Source: JAYPHU01 sp038127535
GTDB lineage: Bacteria; Pseudomonadota; Alphaproteobacteria; Rhodospirillales; UBA2165
Direction: 5' to 3'
Assembly: GCA_038127535.1 (NCBI GenBank)
Contig: JAYPHU010000015.1
Span: 1-64,000 of the forward strand
Length of the DNA: 64,000 nt
Of this stretch, positions 24,557-34,525 are shown one piece after another. Numbering within the stretch: position 1 is the stretch's first letter; the number at the start of each line of letters is the position of its first letter. The notes beneath the pieces are model-generated. The model ran no database searches and was not told where the DNA came from. It saw only the letters and a program-made list of their open reading frames with translations. Both the position numbers and the translations under genes were made by a program.

Positions 24557-26487
24557 CTCTTCAGGATTTTGTCCGCCGCCTCGTTCGGAGCGCCGCCGCC
24601 GGCCAGCCAGCTATCCAGCACCAGGCCAACCGTCGCCATCACCCCCGTCCAGTCGTTTGGTTTGGTCTGACGAAACAGCCGCATGGACGGATACCAGGGA
24701 CAATCGCTCCCTTCTAATCCCCACCGCCAATCGGGCGCGGTCGACAGGATGATCCAGACCGGCTTACCCATGGCGCCGGCAAGATGCGGAATGGATGTAT
24801 CAGTGGCGATGATCAGATCCAGGTTCTCGATGATCGCCGCGGTATCAATGAACGCGGCGTCGGCATCCATGTCGCCGGTTAGATCGGTGATCCGTGACTC
24901 CCAGCCGTTCTCCGCGATCTGACCGACGGCTCCGCCCTTCTGCAGCGAGAACAGTGCAATGTCTTCCCGATCGATCACCGGCTTGAAAGCCGGGAGGGAT
25001 ACCGAGCGTAAATGATCAAAGGCGTACGCCCTGTTTCCCTGCCAGGCGATCCCGATTGTCGGGCGATCCGCGGCAAGCCGCCCGGACCACGTCTCCAACC
25101 GGCCCTTTTCAGCGGAGATATACGCGCCCGGCCAAAACGGCCGGCCATCGTCAATATATGCTGGTAAGCTCATCAGCCGCGAAAAATAGTCGGTCTCGGG
25201 ATAGGGGCCCTCAATCGGCACCCAATTGACGCCGTCAATCTGTGACGACAGCACGGGATGCAGACGCGCCGAGGCGGAGGCGGTCACCGCCGCACCCTGT
25301 TCCATCAACCGAGACAGATATCTTAGGAACTGAAAATAGTCTCCATGGCCCTGTTCGCCGGCCACCAGGATCGATTTGCCGGCCAGCGGCTCCCCTTCCC
25401 ACTTCTTGCCCGGCCAGTTGGGCCGCTGGGCGCGGGCCGCCGGTTCTTCAACGCGCCGGTCGAATTCCCGCCATCCGTCGGCATACTCGCCGTCGAGCAG
25501 CAACGCATGGGCCAGATTTACGTTGAGATCGCGATTTTCGGGCGCCGTCTCAATCGCCTGGCGGTAGAGTTCGGCTGCACCGGCGGCATCCCCCTGATGC
25601 TGGCGGAGCAGCGCCTGATTGGCGAGAACGGCCGCGGCATCGTCTTCTTCCGGCGCCGCCGCATCCAGACAGGCTGCTGCCTCATCAAATCGCCCCAAAT
25701 CCCGATACAAATGCGCCCGGCTGATGGAGACGCCCGTTCCGGTCTCATCGGCGCCATCCAACAGATCTAACCCTTCCTCGTGCCGGCCGAGCCTTTGTAA
25801 AGTCGACGCGCAACGCAGCCGAGCCTCCAGATAATCGGGCGACCGTCGCAAAACCTCCAAGAAGGTCAGAGCCGCGTCTTCGAACCGGCCCTTATCAACC
25901 TGGATCCGGCCAAGGTATTCCATGGTCCGAACATCGCCCGGCGCCAGCAACTGCGCTCTCCTGAAATACTCCTCGGCGTCCGCAAGCCTGCCCTGGTTGC
26001 GGCAAAATGCACCATAGTTGATCAGGCAGTCCATGTGATCGCCGTCGGCCCTCAGGCATGCCTCGAAAGCCTCTTCGGCCTCGGGGAACCGGCTCATGAC
26101 GACAAGCAAGTTCGCCAGGACAAACCAGATGGCGGCGTTGGCGGGATCGGCGTTGCCGGCGTACCGGAGCGCCCGCACGGCTTCCGGCCAGCGTCCGCCC
26201 TTGTGCAGGGCCAAACCGTAATTGTGGAGCACACTGGAGTTCGCGCCCCCGACCACCAGGGCCCGCTGCAGAATATCCTGGGCCTGATCGTGCAAGCCGG
26301 CCTCCAGCAGAACCGCCCCAAGGAGGTTCAGAACCTCGCCGTCCTCGCCCTGCTCCTTAAGGATATCCCGATAGAGATTGGCCGCCTCCCGCAACGCGCC
26401 CTTCTGATGAAAGGCGCGCGCCTGGGTAAGCCGGGTATCTATGGAATCAGGCGCCACTATAGGCCGGCCTGCTGCAATATTGGGCAT
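24553..26487 (-). CDS. TPR protein with GT9-like C-terminal domain
   Basis: A 644-residue protein. Residues 15 to about 340 are a long series of tetratricopeptide repeats (for example FHQKGALREAANLYRDIL, NLLGAVLLEAGLHDQAQDIL and NYGALCR-like units). The C-terminal part, about 350-620, resembles glycosyltransferases of the heptosyltransferase type. It includes KSILVAGEQGHGDYFQFLRY, PTIGIAWQGN and DLIIATDTSIPHLAGAMGKP followed by WRWGLEGSDCPWYPSMRLF. This TPR-GT9-like architecture is frequent in alphaproteobacteria, with unknown acceptors. It is convergent with the transporter gene and was probably transcribed from a promoter in the gap to ribF. Activity is inferred from fold-level similarity. 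Confidence 0.85.
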   Translation of the reverse strand: MPNIAAGRPIVAPDSIDTRLTQARAFHQKGALREAANLYRDILKEQGEDGEVLNLLGAVLLEAGLHDQAQDILQRALVVGGANSSVLHNYGLALHKGGRWPEAVRALRYAGNADPANAAIWFVLANLLVVMSRFPEAEEAFEACLRADGDHMDCLINYGAFCRNQGRLADAEEYFRRAQLLAPGDVRTMEYLGRIQVDKGRFEDAALTFLEVLRRSPDYLEARLRCASTLQRLGRHEEGLDLLDGADETGTGVSISRAHLYRDLGRFDEAAACLDAAAPEEDDAAAVLANQALLRQHQGDAAGAAELYRQAIETAPENRDLNVNLAHALLLDGEYADGWREFDRRVEEPAARAQRPNWPGKKWEGEPLAGKSILVAGEQGHGDYFQFLRYLSRLMEQGAAVTASASARLHPVLSSQIDGVNWVPIEGPYPETDYFSRLMSLPAYIDDGRPFWPGAYISAEKGRLETWSGRLAADRPTIGIAWQGNRAYAFDHLRSVSLPAFKPVIDREDIALFSLQKGGAVGQIAENGWESRITDLTGDMDADAAFIDTAAIIENLDLIIATDTSIPHLAGAMGKPVWIILSTAPDWRWGLEGSDCPWYPSMRLFRQTKPNDWTGVMATVGLVLDSWLAGGGAPNEAADKILKS

Positions 26488-26639
26488 TGTTTCATGCGCA
26501 TGAGACTAGTCCGTCGAACCTAAAGAATTCATAAAACATTGGGCTCATTATGATCGGCTTCGGTATCCGGGCAAGCAATTGAAAACACGTCCATTTTCTC
26601 TTGACCCCATGGGGGCATACTGACACTTTCCAGCCCGCC

Positions 26640-27596
26640 ATGCGCCTATACAAACATTATGACGGGCTCCTGCGCAGCCATCGCGGCGGCGCCATCGCCA
26701 TCGGCAATTTCGACGGCGTCCATCTGGGCCATCAGGAAGTGATCCGCACCGCCGGCCGGATCGCCAAAGAGACAGGCGTGCCTTGGGGTGTGCTGACCTT
26801 TGAGCCCCATCCCCGCACTTTCTTTGACCCGAAGGGCGCACCGTTCCGGATCTCGCCGTTCCATGTGAAAGGCCGGTATATCGAGGACCTGGGCGTGGAT
26901 TTCCTGGTGGTGCTGCACTTCGACAAGGAGCTCGCCAGCATGAGTTCGGGAGCCTTCGTCGATGACGTGCTGGTGCGCGGGTTCGGCGCCTCGCACATTG
27001 TCTCCGGCGGCGACTTCACCTTTGGCCACAAGCGCCAAGGCAACACGACATACCTGAAAGACCAGGGCCGGGAGAAAGGCTTTGAAACCACCAGCGTCAA
27101 ACAGGTGTTGGATGATACGGGCGAGGTGATTTCCTCGACCCGGGTCCGACAGGCATTAATGGACGCAAAGCCTGCTGACGCGGCGCAACTGTTGGGACGC
27201 ACGTATGAGATCGGCAGCCGTGTGATCAAAGGCGATCAGCGGGGCCGGACCATCGGCTTTCCCACCGCCAATATCCTTTGCGAAGACAATCTGGGCACCG
27301 CGCTCGGCGGCTATGCCATCCGCGCCGGTCTGGACGACGGGCCGAACACGGTTTGGCATGACGGGATCGCGAATTTGGGCTATAGACCCACCTTCGACGG
27401 CACGAGTTGCCTGCTGGAAACCCATATTTTTGATTTTAACCAGGACATTTATGGCAAACACCTGCGTGTCGGCCTGGTGGAATTCATACGCCCGGAGAAG
27501 AAGTTCGACGGGATCGACGCCTTGAAGGCGCAGATTGATGCCGATTGCGGACTGGCGAGAGAGATGCTGGCTGCAGACGCGGCGAAGAACGGATAG
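26640..27596 (+). CDS. ribF: Bifunctional riboflavin kinase/FAD synthetase
   Basis: A 318-residue cytoplasmic enzyme that phosphorylates riboflavin to FMN and adenylates FMN to FAD. The N-terminal FAD synthetase domain begins GNFDGVHLGHQEVI and contains FVDDVLVRGFGASHIVSGGDFTFG and the STRVRQAL block. The C-terminal riboflavin kinase domain starts near residue 185 with DQRGRTIGFPTANI and includes GIANLGYRPTF and LLETHIFDF. The start is the ATG at 26640; the longer reading from 26601 lacks support. ileS follows within ten bases, a ribF-ileS-lspA order that is widespread in proteobacteria. No FMN riboswitch was recognised upstream. Confidence 0.97.
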   Translation: MRLYKHYDGLLRSHRGGAIAIGNFDGVHLGHQEVIRTAGRIAKETGVPWGVLTFEPHPRTFFDPKGAPFRISPFHVKGRYIEDLGVDFLVVLHFDKELASMSSGAFVDDVLVRGFGASHIVSGGDFTFGHKRQGNTTYLKDQGREKGFETTSVKQVLDDTGEVISSTRVRQALMDAKPADAAQLLGRTYEIGSRVIKGDQRGRTIGFPTANILCEDNLGTALGGYAIRAGLDDGPNTVWHDGIANLGYRPTFDGTSCLLETHIFDFNQDIYGKHLRVGLVEFIRPEKKFDGIDALKAQIDADCGLAREMLAADAAKNG

Positions 27597-27605
27597 TTGA
27601 AGACG

Positions 27606-30491
27606 ATGAGTGTGGACTATAAATCGACGGTGTACCTGCCCCAGACCGACTTCCCGATGAAGGCCGGCCTGCCTAAGCGCGAGCCCGAACTGCTGGAGCG
27701 CTGGGAGAAGCTGGACATCTACAAACGCCAGCGGGAACAGTCCAAGGGCCGGGAGAAGTTTATCCTTCATGACGGCCCGCCCTACGCCAACGGCAATCTG
27801 CATATCGGCCACGCGCTGAATAAAATCCTGAAAGACGTGATATCCCGCTCGCAACAGATGATGGGCAAGGATTCCAACTATGTGCCGGGCTGGGACTGTC
27901 ACGGTCTGCCCATCGAATGGAAGATCGAGGAACAGTACCGGGCCAAGGGCCAGGACAAGGACGCCGTGCCGATTGTCGAGTTTCGCCAGGAATGCAGGGA
28001 CTTTGCCGAGAAATGGATCGACATCCAGCGGGATGAATTCAAACGCCTGGGCGTCATCGGCGACTGGAACAACCCTTACACCACCATGACCTTCGCGGCG
28101 GAAGCCCAGATCGCCCGGGAGCTGATGAAGTTCCTGGATAACGGGCTTTTATACCGGGGCTCGAAACCGGTCATGTGGTCGGTGGTCGAAAAGACCGCTT
28201 TGGCGGAAGCGGAGATCGAATACTTCGATCATGAGTCCGACACCATCTGGGCCAAGTTTCCGATCACGTCCGGCGCAACCGGTGACATTGCGGATGCCGC
28301 CGTGGTCATCTGGACCACCACCCCCTGGACCATTCCCGGCAACCGGGCCATCTGTTTCTCGTCGCGGATCAGTTACGGCCTCTATGAAGTCACCAAGGCC
28401 GCGGAAGACAACTGGGCTGTCGCCGGCGACAAGTTGATCCTGGCGGATTCCCTGGCCGAAGAGGTGATGAACTCCGCTCGGGTTAATGCGCACAAACGGG
28501 TGGCCGACGTTTCCGCGGAGACGCTGGCGGGTCTCTCCTGCGCCCACCCGCTGGCCGGGATGGGCTATGACTTCACCGTGCCGCTGATGGACGGCGATCA
28601 CGTCACCGACGATACGGGCACGGGCTTTGTCCACACCGCGCCGGGCCATGGCAGGGACGACTTTGAAATTTGGACGGCGAACACTCGGCTCCTTGCGGAT
28701 CAGAACATTGATTCGCAAATCCCCTACACGGTGGATGCAGACGGGTTCTATACGGATGCCGCGCCGGGCTTTGCCGGCAAACGGGTGATCACCGACAAGG
28801 GCAAGAAGGGCGACGCCAACGCCGCCGTCATTGAGGCCTTGGTTGCCGCCAAGGCGCTGATCGCACGGGGCCGGCTGACCCACCAGTATCCCCATTCCTG
28901 GCGCTCCAAGAAACCGGTGATCTTCAGGAACACGCCGCAATGGTTCATCGCCATGGATAAGGACATGCCCGATTCCGGCAAGACTTTGCGGGACGTGGCC
29001 CTGGGCGCCATTGCCGACACCGGGTTCTATCCGAAATCCGGCCAGTCCCGGCTGCATGCGATGATCGAGGGCCGGCCCGACTGGGTAATTTCCCGCCAGC
29101 GCGCCTGGGGCGTGCCGATCACTGTCTTCGTCCATAAAGAGACCGGTGAAATCCTGCGCGAACCGGCGGTCAACGAGCGCATCGCCGACGCCATTGAGGC
29201 CGAGGGCGCGGACGCCTGGTTCGGTTCCGACATGACCCGGTTCCTGGGCAACGACCACAGCGCCGACGACTATGATCAGGTCACTGACATTTTGGATGTC
29301 TGGTTTGATTCCGGCTCGACCCACAGTTTCGTTCTGGAACAAACCGAGGGTCTGGAATGGCCGGCGTCACTGTATCTGGAAGGCTCCGACCAGCATCGGG
29401 GCTGGTTCCATTCGTCGCTTTTGGAATCCTGCGGCACCCGCGGCCGGGCGCCCTATGACGGCGTGCTGACCCATGGCTTCGTTATGGCCGAGGACGGGCA
29501 GAAAATGTCCAAGTCCCTCGGCAATATCACCGCGCCACAGACCGTGGTGGACCAAAACGGCGCCGATATCCTGCGGCTCTGGGTGGTCGGTTCCGACTAT
29601 TCGGAAGACCTGCGCATCGGTCCGGAGATTATCAAACACCATTCGGATATCTACCGGAGGCTCCGCAATACGCTGCGCTATCTGCTGGGCAATTTGGCCG
29701 ACTTCGACGAGGCGGAAAAACTGCCGGAAGCGGAGATGCCGGAACTGGACCGCTGGGTATTGCACCGGCTGCACGAATTGGATGCCCGCATCCGGCGCGC
29801 CTGCGAGACGTTCGAGTTCCATCACTTGTTCACCGAACTGCACATGTTCTGCGCGGTCGATCTGTCGGCCTTCTATCTGGATATCCGCAAGGATGCGCTC
29901 TATTGCGACCGGGCGGATTCAATCAACCGCCGTGCGGCCCGCACGGTGCTGGACCACTTGTTCAACTGCCTGACCGCCTGGCTGGCGCCCTTTATCTGCT
30001 TCACTGCCGAAGAGGCCTGGCTGGCGCGTCATCCGGGCGACGAGGAAAGCGTGCATCTGCGACTGTTCCCGGAAATTCCGGCAAGCTGGAAGAACGATGA
30101 TCTGGCCGCCCGCTGGAAGAAGATCCGGGAATTGCGCCGCGTGGTCACCGGTGCGCTGGAGATCGAACGGGCGGAAAAGAGAATCGGTTCCAGCCTGCAG
30201 GCGCATCCCAAAATCTATGCCCCGCAGGACTATGTAGACCTGCTGGCCGACATCGATGTCGCCGAGATCGGCATCACCTCGGACGCCACCCTGATCGCCG
30301 AAGCCCCGCCCAACGGCGCCTTTACGTTGGAAGACGTGGCGGGCATCGGTGTGGTGCCGGAAAAGGCCGGCGGTGCGAAATGCGTTCGCTGTTTCAAGGT
30401 CCTGCCCGAGGTCGGCACAGTCTCCGGCCACGAGGAAGTTTGCAACCGCTGCGCCGACGCCGCCAACCACTTTCCCATGGCTGCGGAATAG
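27606..30491 (+). CDS. ileS: Isoleucyl-tRNA synthetase
   Basis: A 961-residue class I aminoacyl-tRNA synthetase. The HIGH motif is present in PYANGNLHIGHALNKIL and the KMSKS motif in EDGQKMSKSLGN. The editing domain includes WTTTPWTIPGNRAI and GTGFVHTAPGHG. The C-terminus has the zinc-binding cysteines CVRCFKVLPEVG and EVCNRCAD. Length is normal. The start was taken as ATG at 27606; a TTG at 27597, immediately after the ribF stop, would add three residues. lspA begins two bases after the stop, so translation is probably coupled. Confidence 0.98.
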   Translation: MSVDYKSTVYLPQTDFPMKAGLPKREPELLERWEKLDIYKRQREQSKGREKFILHDGPPYANGNLHIGHALNKILKDVISRSQQMMGKDSNYVPGWDCHGLPIEWKIEEQYRAKGQDKDAVPIVEFRQECRDFAEKWIDIQRDEFKRLGVIGDWNNPYTTMTFAAEAQIARELMKFLDNGLLYRGSKPVMWSVVEKTALAEAEIEYFDHESDTIWAKFPITSGATGDIADAAVVIWTTTPWTIPGNRAICFSSRISYGLYEVTKAAEDNWAVAGDKLILADSLAEEVMNSARVNAHKRVADVSAETLAGLSCAHPLAGMGYDFTVPLMDGDHVTDDTGTGFVHTAPGHGRDDFEIWTANTRLLADQNIDSQIPYTVDADGFYTDAAPGFAGKRVITDKGKKGDANAAVIEALVAAKALIARGRLTHQYPHSWRSKKPVIFRNTPQWFIAMDKDMPDSGKTLRDVALGAIADTGFYPKSGQSRLHAMIEGRPDWVISRQRAWGVPITVFVHKETGEILREPAVNERIADAIEAEGADAWFGSDMTRFLGNDHSADDYDQVTDILDVWFDSGSTHSFVLEQTEGLEWPASLYLEGSDQHRGWFHSSLLESCGTRGRAPYDGVLTHGFVMAEDGQKMSKSLGNITAPQTVVDQNGADILRLWVVGSDYSEDLRIGPEIIKHHSDIYRRLRNTLRYLLGNLADFDEAEKLPEAEMPELDRWVLHRLHELDARIRRACETFEFHHLFTELHMFCAVDLSAFYLDIRKDALYCDRADSINRRAARTVLDHLFNCLTAWLAPFICFTAEEAWLARHPGDEESVHLRLFPEIPASWKNDDLAARWKKIRELRRVVTGALEIERAEKRIGSSLQAHPKIYAPQDYVDLLADIDVAEIGITSDATLIAEAPPNGAFTLEDVAGIGVVPEKAGGAKCVRCFKVLPEVGTVSGHEEVCNRCADAANHFPMAAE

Positions 30492-30493
30492 GG

Positions 30494-31012
30494 ATGGCTC
30501 TTCATCTGCGACAGGGACTGCTGATCGCTCTCGCCGCCATCATCATCGATCAGGCCAGCAAATGGGGAATGTTGAGCCTCCTGCCCAATCCGGGAAGATC
30601 TATCGATGTGGCCCCGTTTTTCAATCTGGTGCATGTCTGGAACTGGGGCATCAGCTTCGGCCTGTTCAGCGAGCACCGGGAATGGGGCCGGTGGGTCCTG
30701 ACCATTTTGGCCCTGATCATTGTCACCGTTTTGTTTTTCTGGCTGCGCAAGGCGGAAAACAAGATCATCGCCGCCGGGCTCGGCCTGATCATCGGCGGCG
30801 CATTGGGCAATGTGATCGACCGGCTGATCCATTCCGCGGTCTTCGATTTTCTGGATTTCCATGTGTCGGGCTATCATTGGCCGGCCTTCAACGCCGCCGA
30901 CAGTTTCATCACCGTGGGCGCGGTGCTATTAATTTTCGATTCCCTGTTTTCACGATCCGCGTCTGATAATAGAATGCCGGGAAACAAAGGCGAGAACCAT
31001 GAAAACCAGTAG
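30494..31012 (+). CDS. lspA: Lipoprotein signal peptidase (signal peptidase II)
   Basis: A 172-residue inner-membrane aspartyl protease that removes signal peptides from prolipoproteins after lipid attachment. Four hydrophobic helices are visible. The catalytic aspartates are Asp109 in GNVIDR and Asp136 in FNAADSFI, each within its conserved block. NWGISFGLFS is the conserved loop before helix 2. The last 20 residues are polar and overlap the next gene by 14 bases. At least two likely substrates are encoded nearby: the M48 lipoprotein and the DUF3035 lipoprotein immediately downstream. Confidence 0.97.
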   Translation: MALHLRQGLLIALAAIIIDQASKWGMLSLLPNPGRSIDVAPFFNLVHVWNWGISFGLFSEHREWGRWVLTILALIIVTVLFFWLRKAENKIIAAGLGLIIGGALGNVIDRLIHSAVFDFLDFHVSGYHWPAFNAADSFITVGAVLLIFDSLFSRSASDNRMPGNKGENHENQ

Positions 31013-31583
31013 ACTCATAGGACTTGTTGCCGGCGTCGCCGCGATGGCGCTGCTGACAGGTTGTGATGAGACCAAACGGGCCTTGGGCCAGACCAAGGAA
31101 TCCCCGGACGAATTTGCCGTTTATGAGCGCGCACCCTTGAGCGTGCCGCCGGAATATACACTGCGGCCGCCGGCCCCGGGCGCGCAGCGTCCGCAAGCAG
31201 TGAATCCGCGCGACCGTGCGGCGCAGGCGCTGGGCGTCCAGCAGAAGCAAGCCGACCGTTCGAATGTAGGACAGAACGTTGATTTGCGCAGCCTCAGCTC
31301 CGGCGAACGGGCCGTCTTGAACCTGACCGGCGCCGATCGGGCGGACCCGACCATCCGGGATACCGTCAACAAGGAAACGTCGGTTCTGTTCGAGGACAGC
31401 AAGTCCTTCACCGACAAGATCGTCTTTTGGCAGTCCAATCCGGAATTCGGCGCCTCGGTTGATCCGGAAAAAGAGTCCAAACGCATCAAGGAAGCTCAGG
31501 CCCTGGGCAAGCCCATAAACTCCGGCGCGGTGCCGGTCATCAAACGCCGGAAAAAAGCTCTGTTGGAAGGCATCCTGAACTAG
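30999..31583 (+). CDS. DUF3035 lipoprotein, BamF-like
   Basis: A 194-residue lipoprotein: signal peptide with lipobox LLTGC at about residues 19-23, then a DUF3035 (PF11233) sequence including ESPDEFAVYERAPLSVPPEY and the proline-rich TLRPPAPGAQRPQ. Proteins of this family are, to my knowledge, annotated as BamF, a lipoprotein subunit of the outer-membrane barrel assembly machine in alphaproteobacteria. The C-terminal KRRKKALLEGIL is basic. AAAGGCGAG precedes the start, which lies inside the end of lspA. The lspA-DUF3035-M16 peptidase order is a recurring alphaproteobacterial arrangement. Confidence 0.82.
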   Translation: MKTSRLIGLVAGVAAMALLTGCDETKRALGQTKESPDEFAVYERAPLSVPPEYTLRPPAPGAQRPQAVNPRDRAAQALGVQQKQADRSNVGQNVDLRSLSSGERAVLNLTGADRADPTIRDTVNKETSVLFEDSKSFTDKIVFWQSNPEFGASVDPEKESKRIKEAQALGKPINSGAVPVIKRRKKALLEGILN

Positions 31584-31729
31584 AGACGTTTGCCGAACGC
31601 GCCGACGCTTCACATTGATGCGAGAGGCACTTGCGCCGCGACAATCCAGCCTATATTCGAAGAGAGGCCGACGGGACGCCTTTGGTGAACCGTTATCTGA
31701 TTGTGTCGCCCGTTAATCATGGAACGCCG

Positions 31730-33085
31730 ATGATGCGCCGAATTCGTCTGTTCACCCTGATCCTATTTTTGCTCGCTTTAGCGCCAGTTGACGGCCAAAG
31801 CGCCGTTTTCAGCCCCAAGACCTTTACTCTGTCCAACGGCATGCAGGTGGTGGTGATTTCCAATCATCGCGCCCCCATCGTCCGCCACATGGTTTGGTAC
31901 AAGGTGGGGTCGGCGGATGAGCCCGCTGGAAAATCAGGAATCGCGCACTTTTTCGAACACCTGATGTTCAAGGCGACCAAAAACCTGAAATCAGGTGAGT
32001 TTTCCCGCATCGTGGCGCGCAACGGCGGCCGCGACAATGCGTTCACGTCCTATGATTATACCGGGTATCACCAAACCGTGGCCGTGGACCGGGTGGAAAC
32101 CGTCATGAAGCTGGAAGCCGACCGGATGCGAAACCTGATCTTCGAGGCCGAGCAGGTGGAGCCGGAGCGTCAGGTGGTATTGGAAGAGCGCCGCTCCCGG
32201 GTCGACAACTCCCCCGGCGCGAAACTGTCGGAACAGTTCAACGCGGCCATGTATCTCAACTATCCGTACCACGACCCGGTGATCGGCTGGGCCCACGAGA
32301 TCAAGGCCCTGACCATTGCTGATTTGAAAAAATTCTATGACACCTATTACCGCCCCAACAACGCGATCCTGGTGGTCGACGGCGACATCACGGTGGAAAA
32401 ACTCAAACCCTTGGCGGAAAAAATCTATGGTGCGATCCCGGCCGGCGATGTGCCGCCCCGCGTCCGCCCGCAGGAACCGCCCCACAATGCCGCCCGGCAA
32501 GTGGTGCTGCGCGACCCCAGGGTGCGTCAGTCGAGCTGGCGGCGCGCCTATCTTGCACCCAGTCACGGCTGGGGTGATAAGCAGCACGTTTACCCATTGC
32601 AAATTCTCGCTCAGGTATTCGGTGGAGGATCCACGAGCCAGCTCTATAAGTCTCTGGTCATCGAGAAGAAAATCGCGATCTCGGTGCGCACTTATTATGA
32701 TTCCGACGGGCTCGGCCCCAGCACCTTCTACATCGCGGCAACGCCTGCGCCGGGCACGAGCATGGAGAAACTTGAGGCCGAAATAGAAGCCGAGGTCGAC
32801 GCCCTGCTGGAAATAGGTGTGGACGCGAAAGAGGTGGCGCGCGCGAAGACCAGCATGCAGGCCGAAGCCATTTACGCCCGGGACAGCATCGGCGCAGGCG
32901 CGAGGGTTCTGGGTGCGGCGCTGACGTCCGGCCAAACCATCGCCGACGTGGAGGAATGGCCGGAACGGATAGGCAAGGTGACCGCCCAGCAAGTACATGA
33001 CGCCGCGAAAGCCGTGTTCATCAAACGCCAATCGACGACCGGGATGTTGCTGCCTCCGGTCAAAAAAGAAAAAAGCGGAGGTTAG
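31730..33085 (+). CDS. M16 (pitrilysin) zinc peptidase, active subunit
   Basis: A 451-residue exported protein with a signal peptide (RLFTLILFLLALAPVDG). The inverse zinc motif HxxEH is seen as HFFEH in SGIAHFFEHLMF, and the downstream glutamate in KLEADRMRNLIF completes the site. The usual two M16 halves follow. Two adjacent ATGs at 31730 and 31733 are possible starts; the longer reading from 31631 lacks a signal peptide and was rejected. The next gene encodes a homologue without the zinc motif, and such pairs usually form a heterodimer in the periplasm that degrades peptides. Confidence 0.93.
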   Translation: MMRRIRLFTLILFLLALAPVDGQSAVFSPKTFTLSNGMQVVVISNHRAPIVRHMVWYKVGSADEPAGKSGIAHFFEHLMFKATKNLKSGEFSRIVARNGGRDNAFTSYDYTGYHQTVAVDRVETVMKLEADRMRNLIFEAEQVEPERQVVLEERRSRVDNSPGAKLSEQFNAAMYLNYPYHDPVIGWAHEIKALTIADLKKFYDTYYRPNNAILVVDGDITVEKLKPLAEKIYGAIPAGDVPPRVRPQEPPHNAARQVVLRDPRVRQSSWRRAYLAPSHGWGDKQHVYPLQILAQVFGGGSTSQLYKSLVIEKKIAISVRTYYDSDGLGPSTFYIAATPAPGTSMEKLEAEIEAEVDALLEIGVDAKEVARAKTSMQAEAIYARDSIGAGARVLGAALTSGQTIADVEEWPERIGKVTAQQVHDAAKAVFIKRQSTTGMLLPPVKKEKSGG

Positions 33086-33088
33086 GCC

Positions 33089-34417
33089 ATGCTGCGGAAA
33101 CTCTTCATTACCGTTGCCGTTTTCGCGGTTTGCCTGCTGACGGCGGCGCCGTCTTTCGCCATCGAGATCAAAGAGATCAAAACCAAACTGGGCATGACCG
33201 CCTGGCTGGTGGAAGACCATACCAACCCGGTCATCACCATGAATTTCGCCTGGCGGGGCGGGGCGACCCTTGACCCGGCGGGCAAAGAAGGACTGGCGAA
33301 CTTGGTCGCCGCAACTCTGGACGAGGGCGCCGGTGAGTTGGACAGCCAGGCGTTCCAGCGCGAGCTGGAGGATTTGGCCATTTCTCTCAGCTTCGATTCA
33401 AGCCGGGACCGGTTCTCGGGCTCGTTGCGCACACTGACGCGCAACAAAGACCGGGCGTTTGGCCTGCTGCAACTGGCCATGGCCAAACCCCGGTTCGACT
33501 CGGACGCGGTCGAACGTATCCGCGGACAAATCCTCTCCGGCCTGCGCCGGGACTCGGAGAACCCCAATCGGATCGCCGGGCGGGAACTGATGAAAGCCTT
33601 TTTCCCGAACCACCCCTACGGCCGGCCCAGCCAGGGAACCCTGGAGAGCGTACCGCTGATCAAGCTGGCGGACCTCAAAGTATTCGTGGCTAAGCGGATG
33701 GCCCGTAACAACCTCATCGTTTCGGTGGTCGGGGATATCACATCGACGGAATTGGCGGCCTTGCTCGATAAGACCTTTGGACCGCTAACGGCCAAGGCCA
33801 GCCCGTGGACCCTGGCCGAAGTGTCGGCGCCGGACAAGGGCCGGACCATCGTCATCGAGAAAGACATCCCTCAAAGCCTAATCCGGTTCGGCCAGCCCGG
33901 CATCAAACGGGACGATCCGGATTTCTTCGCGGCCTACGTCATGAATTATGTGCTGGGCGGCGGCGGGTTCGAATCCCGGCTCTACGAAGAAGTGCGGGAG
34001 AAGCGGGGCTTGGCCTATTCCGCCTGGAGTTACCTCCTCCCGTTCGACCACTCGGCGCTGGTTATGGCCGGCGCGGGCACGGCAAATGCAAGAGCGGCGG
34101 AGACCATCAAAATCATGCAGGGTGAGTGGAAACGCATGGCGGAAACCGGCCTGTCGGCGCAGGAATTGGCGGATGCGAAGCTGCACCTCACCGGCTCCTA
34201 CGCCCTCCGGTTTTCCTCCAGCCGCCGGATCGCCGGCATGCTGACCGGCATTCAGCAGGAAAATCTCGGGATAGACTATATCGATAAACGCAATGGCTTC
34301 ATCGAGGCGGTCACACTGGCGGATGTGAATCGAGTCGCGAAAAAGCTCCTGAAACCGGGTGGCCTAACCACGGTTGTGGTCGGCAGGCCGGCCGGTGTGA
34401 CCTCGCAAGGCCAGTAA
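33089..34417 (+). CDS. M16 peptidase-like protein, non-catalytic partner
   Basis: A 442-residue exported M16-family protein with signal peptide (KLFITVAVFAVCLLTAAPSFA). Where the active partner has HFFEH, this chain reads GKEGLANLVAATLDEGAG, so the zinc ligands are missing. Other family stretches are kept, such as FPNHPYGRPSQGT, NNLIVSVVGDI and MNYVLGGGGFESRLYEEVREKRGLAYS, the last being the arginine-tyrosine region that contacts substrate in M16 enzymes. It starts 3 bases after the catalytic partner's stop. The pair resembles the split-subunit arrangement of mitochondrial processing peptidase. Confidence 0.92.
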   Translation: MLRKLFITVAVFAVCLLTAAPSFAIEIKEIKTKLGMTAWLVEDHTNPVITMNFAWRGGATLDPAGKEGLANLVAATLDEGAGELDSQAFQRELEDLAISLSFDSSRDRFSGSLRTLTRNKDRAFGLLQLAMAKPRFDSDAVERIRGQILSGLRRDSENPNRIAGRELMKAFFPNHPYGRPSQGTLESVPLIKLADLKVFVAKRMARNNLIVSVVGDITSTELAALLDKTFGPLTAKASPWTLAEVSAPDKGRTIVIEKDIPQSLIRFGQPGIKRDDPDFFAAYVMNYVLGGGGFESRLYEEVREKRGLAYSAWSYLLPFDHSALVMAGAGTANARAAETIKIMQGEWKRMAETGLSAQELADAKLHLTGSYALRFSSSRRIAGMLTGIQQENLGIDYIDKRNGFIEAVTLADVNRVAKKLLKPGGLTTVVVGRPAGVTSQGQ

Positions 34418-34525
34418 TTCCAATAGCTTAACGCATGCCTTTCCCGGCGCCGGGCGCGGGGTGGTTGCGCTTCCCACGGGTATGTTAGGGTCGCGGAACT
34501 TAAGCACCTCACCCGGGAATGCAGC

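Noticed and set aside
28149..29342. 397-codon open frame on the minus strand inside ileS
   Set aside because: Shadow frame opposite a clear isoleucyl-tRNA synthetase; no domain or start signal.
31991..33220. 409-codon open frame opposite the M16 peptidase genes
   Set aside because: Shadow frame; it runs across two real genes and has no recognised motif.
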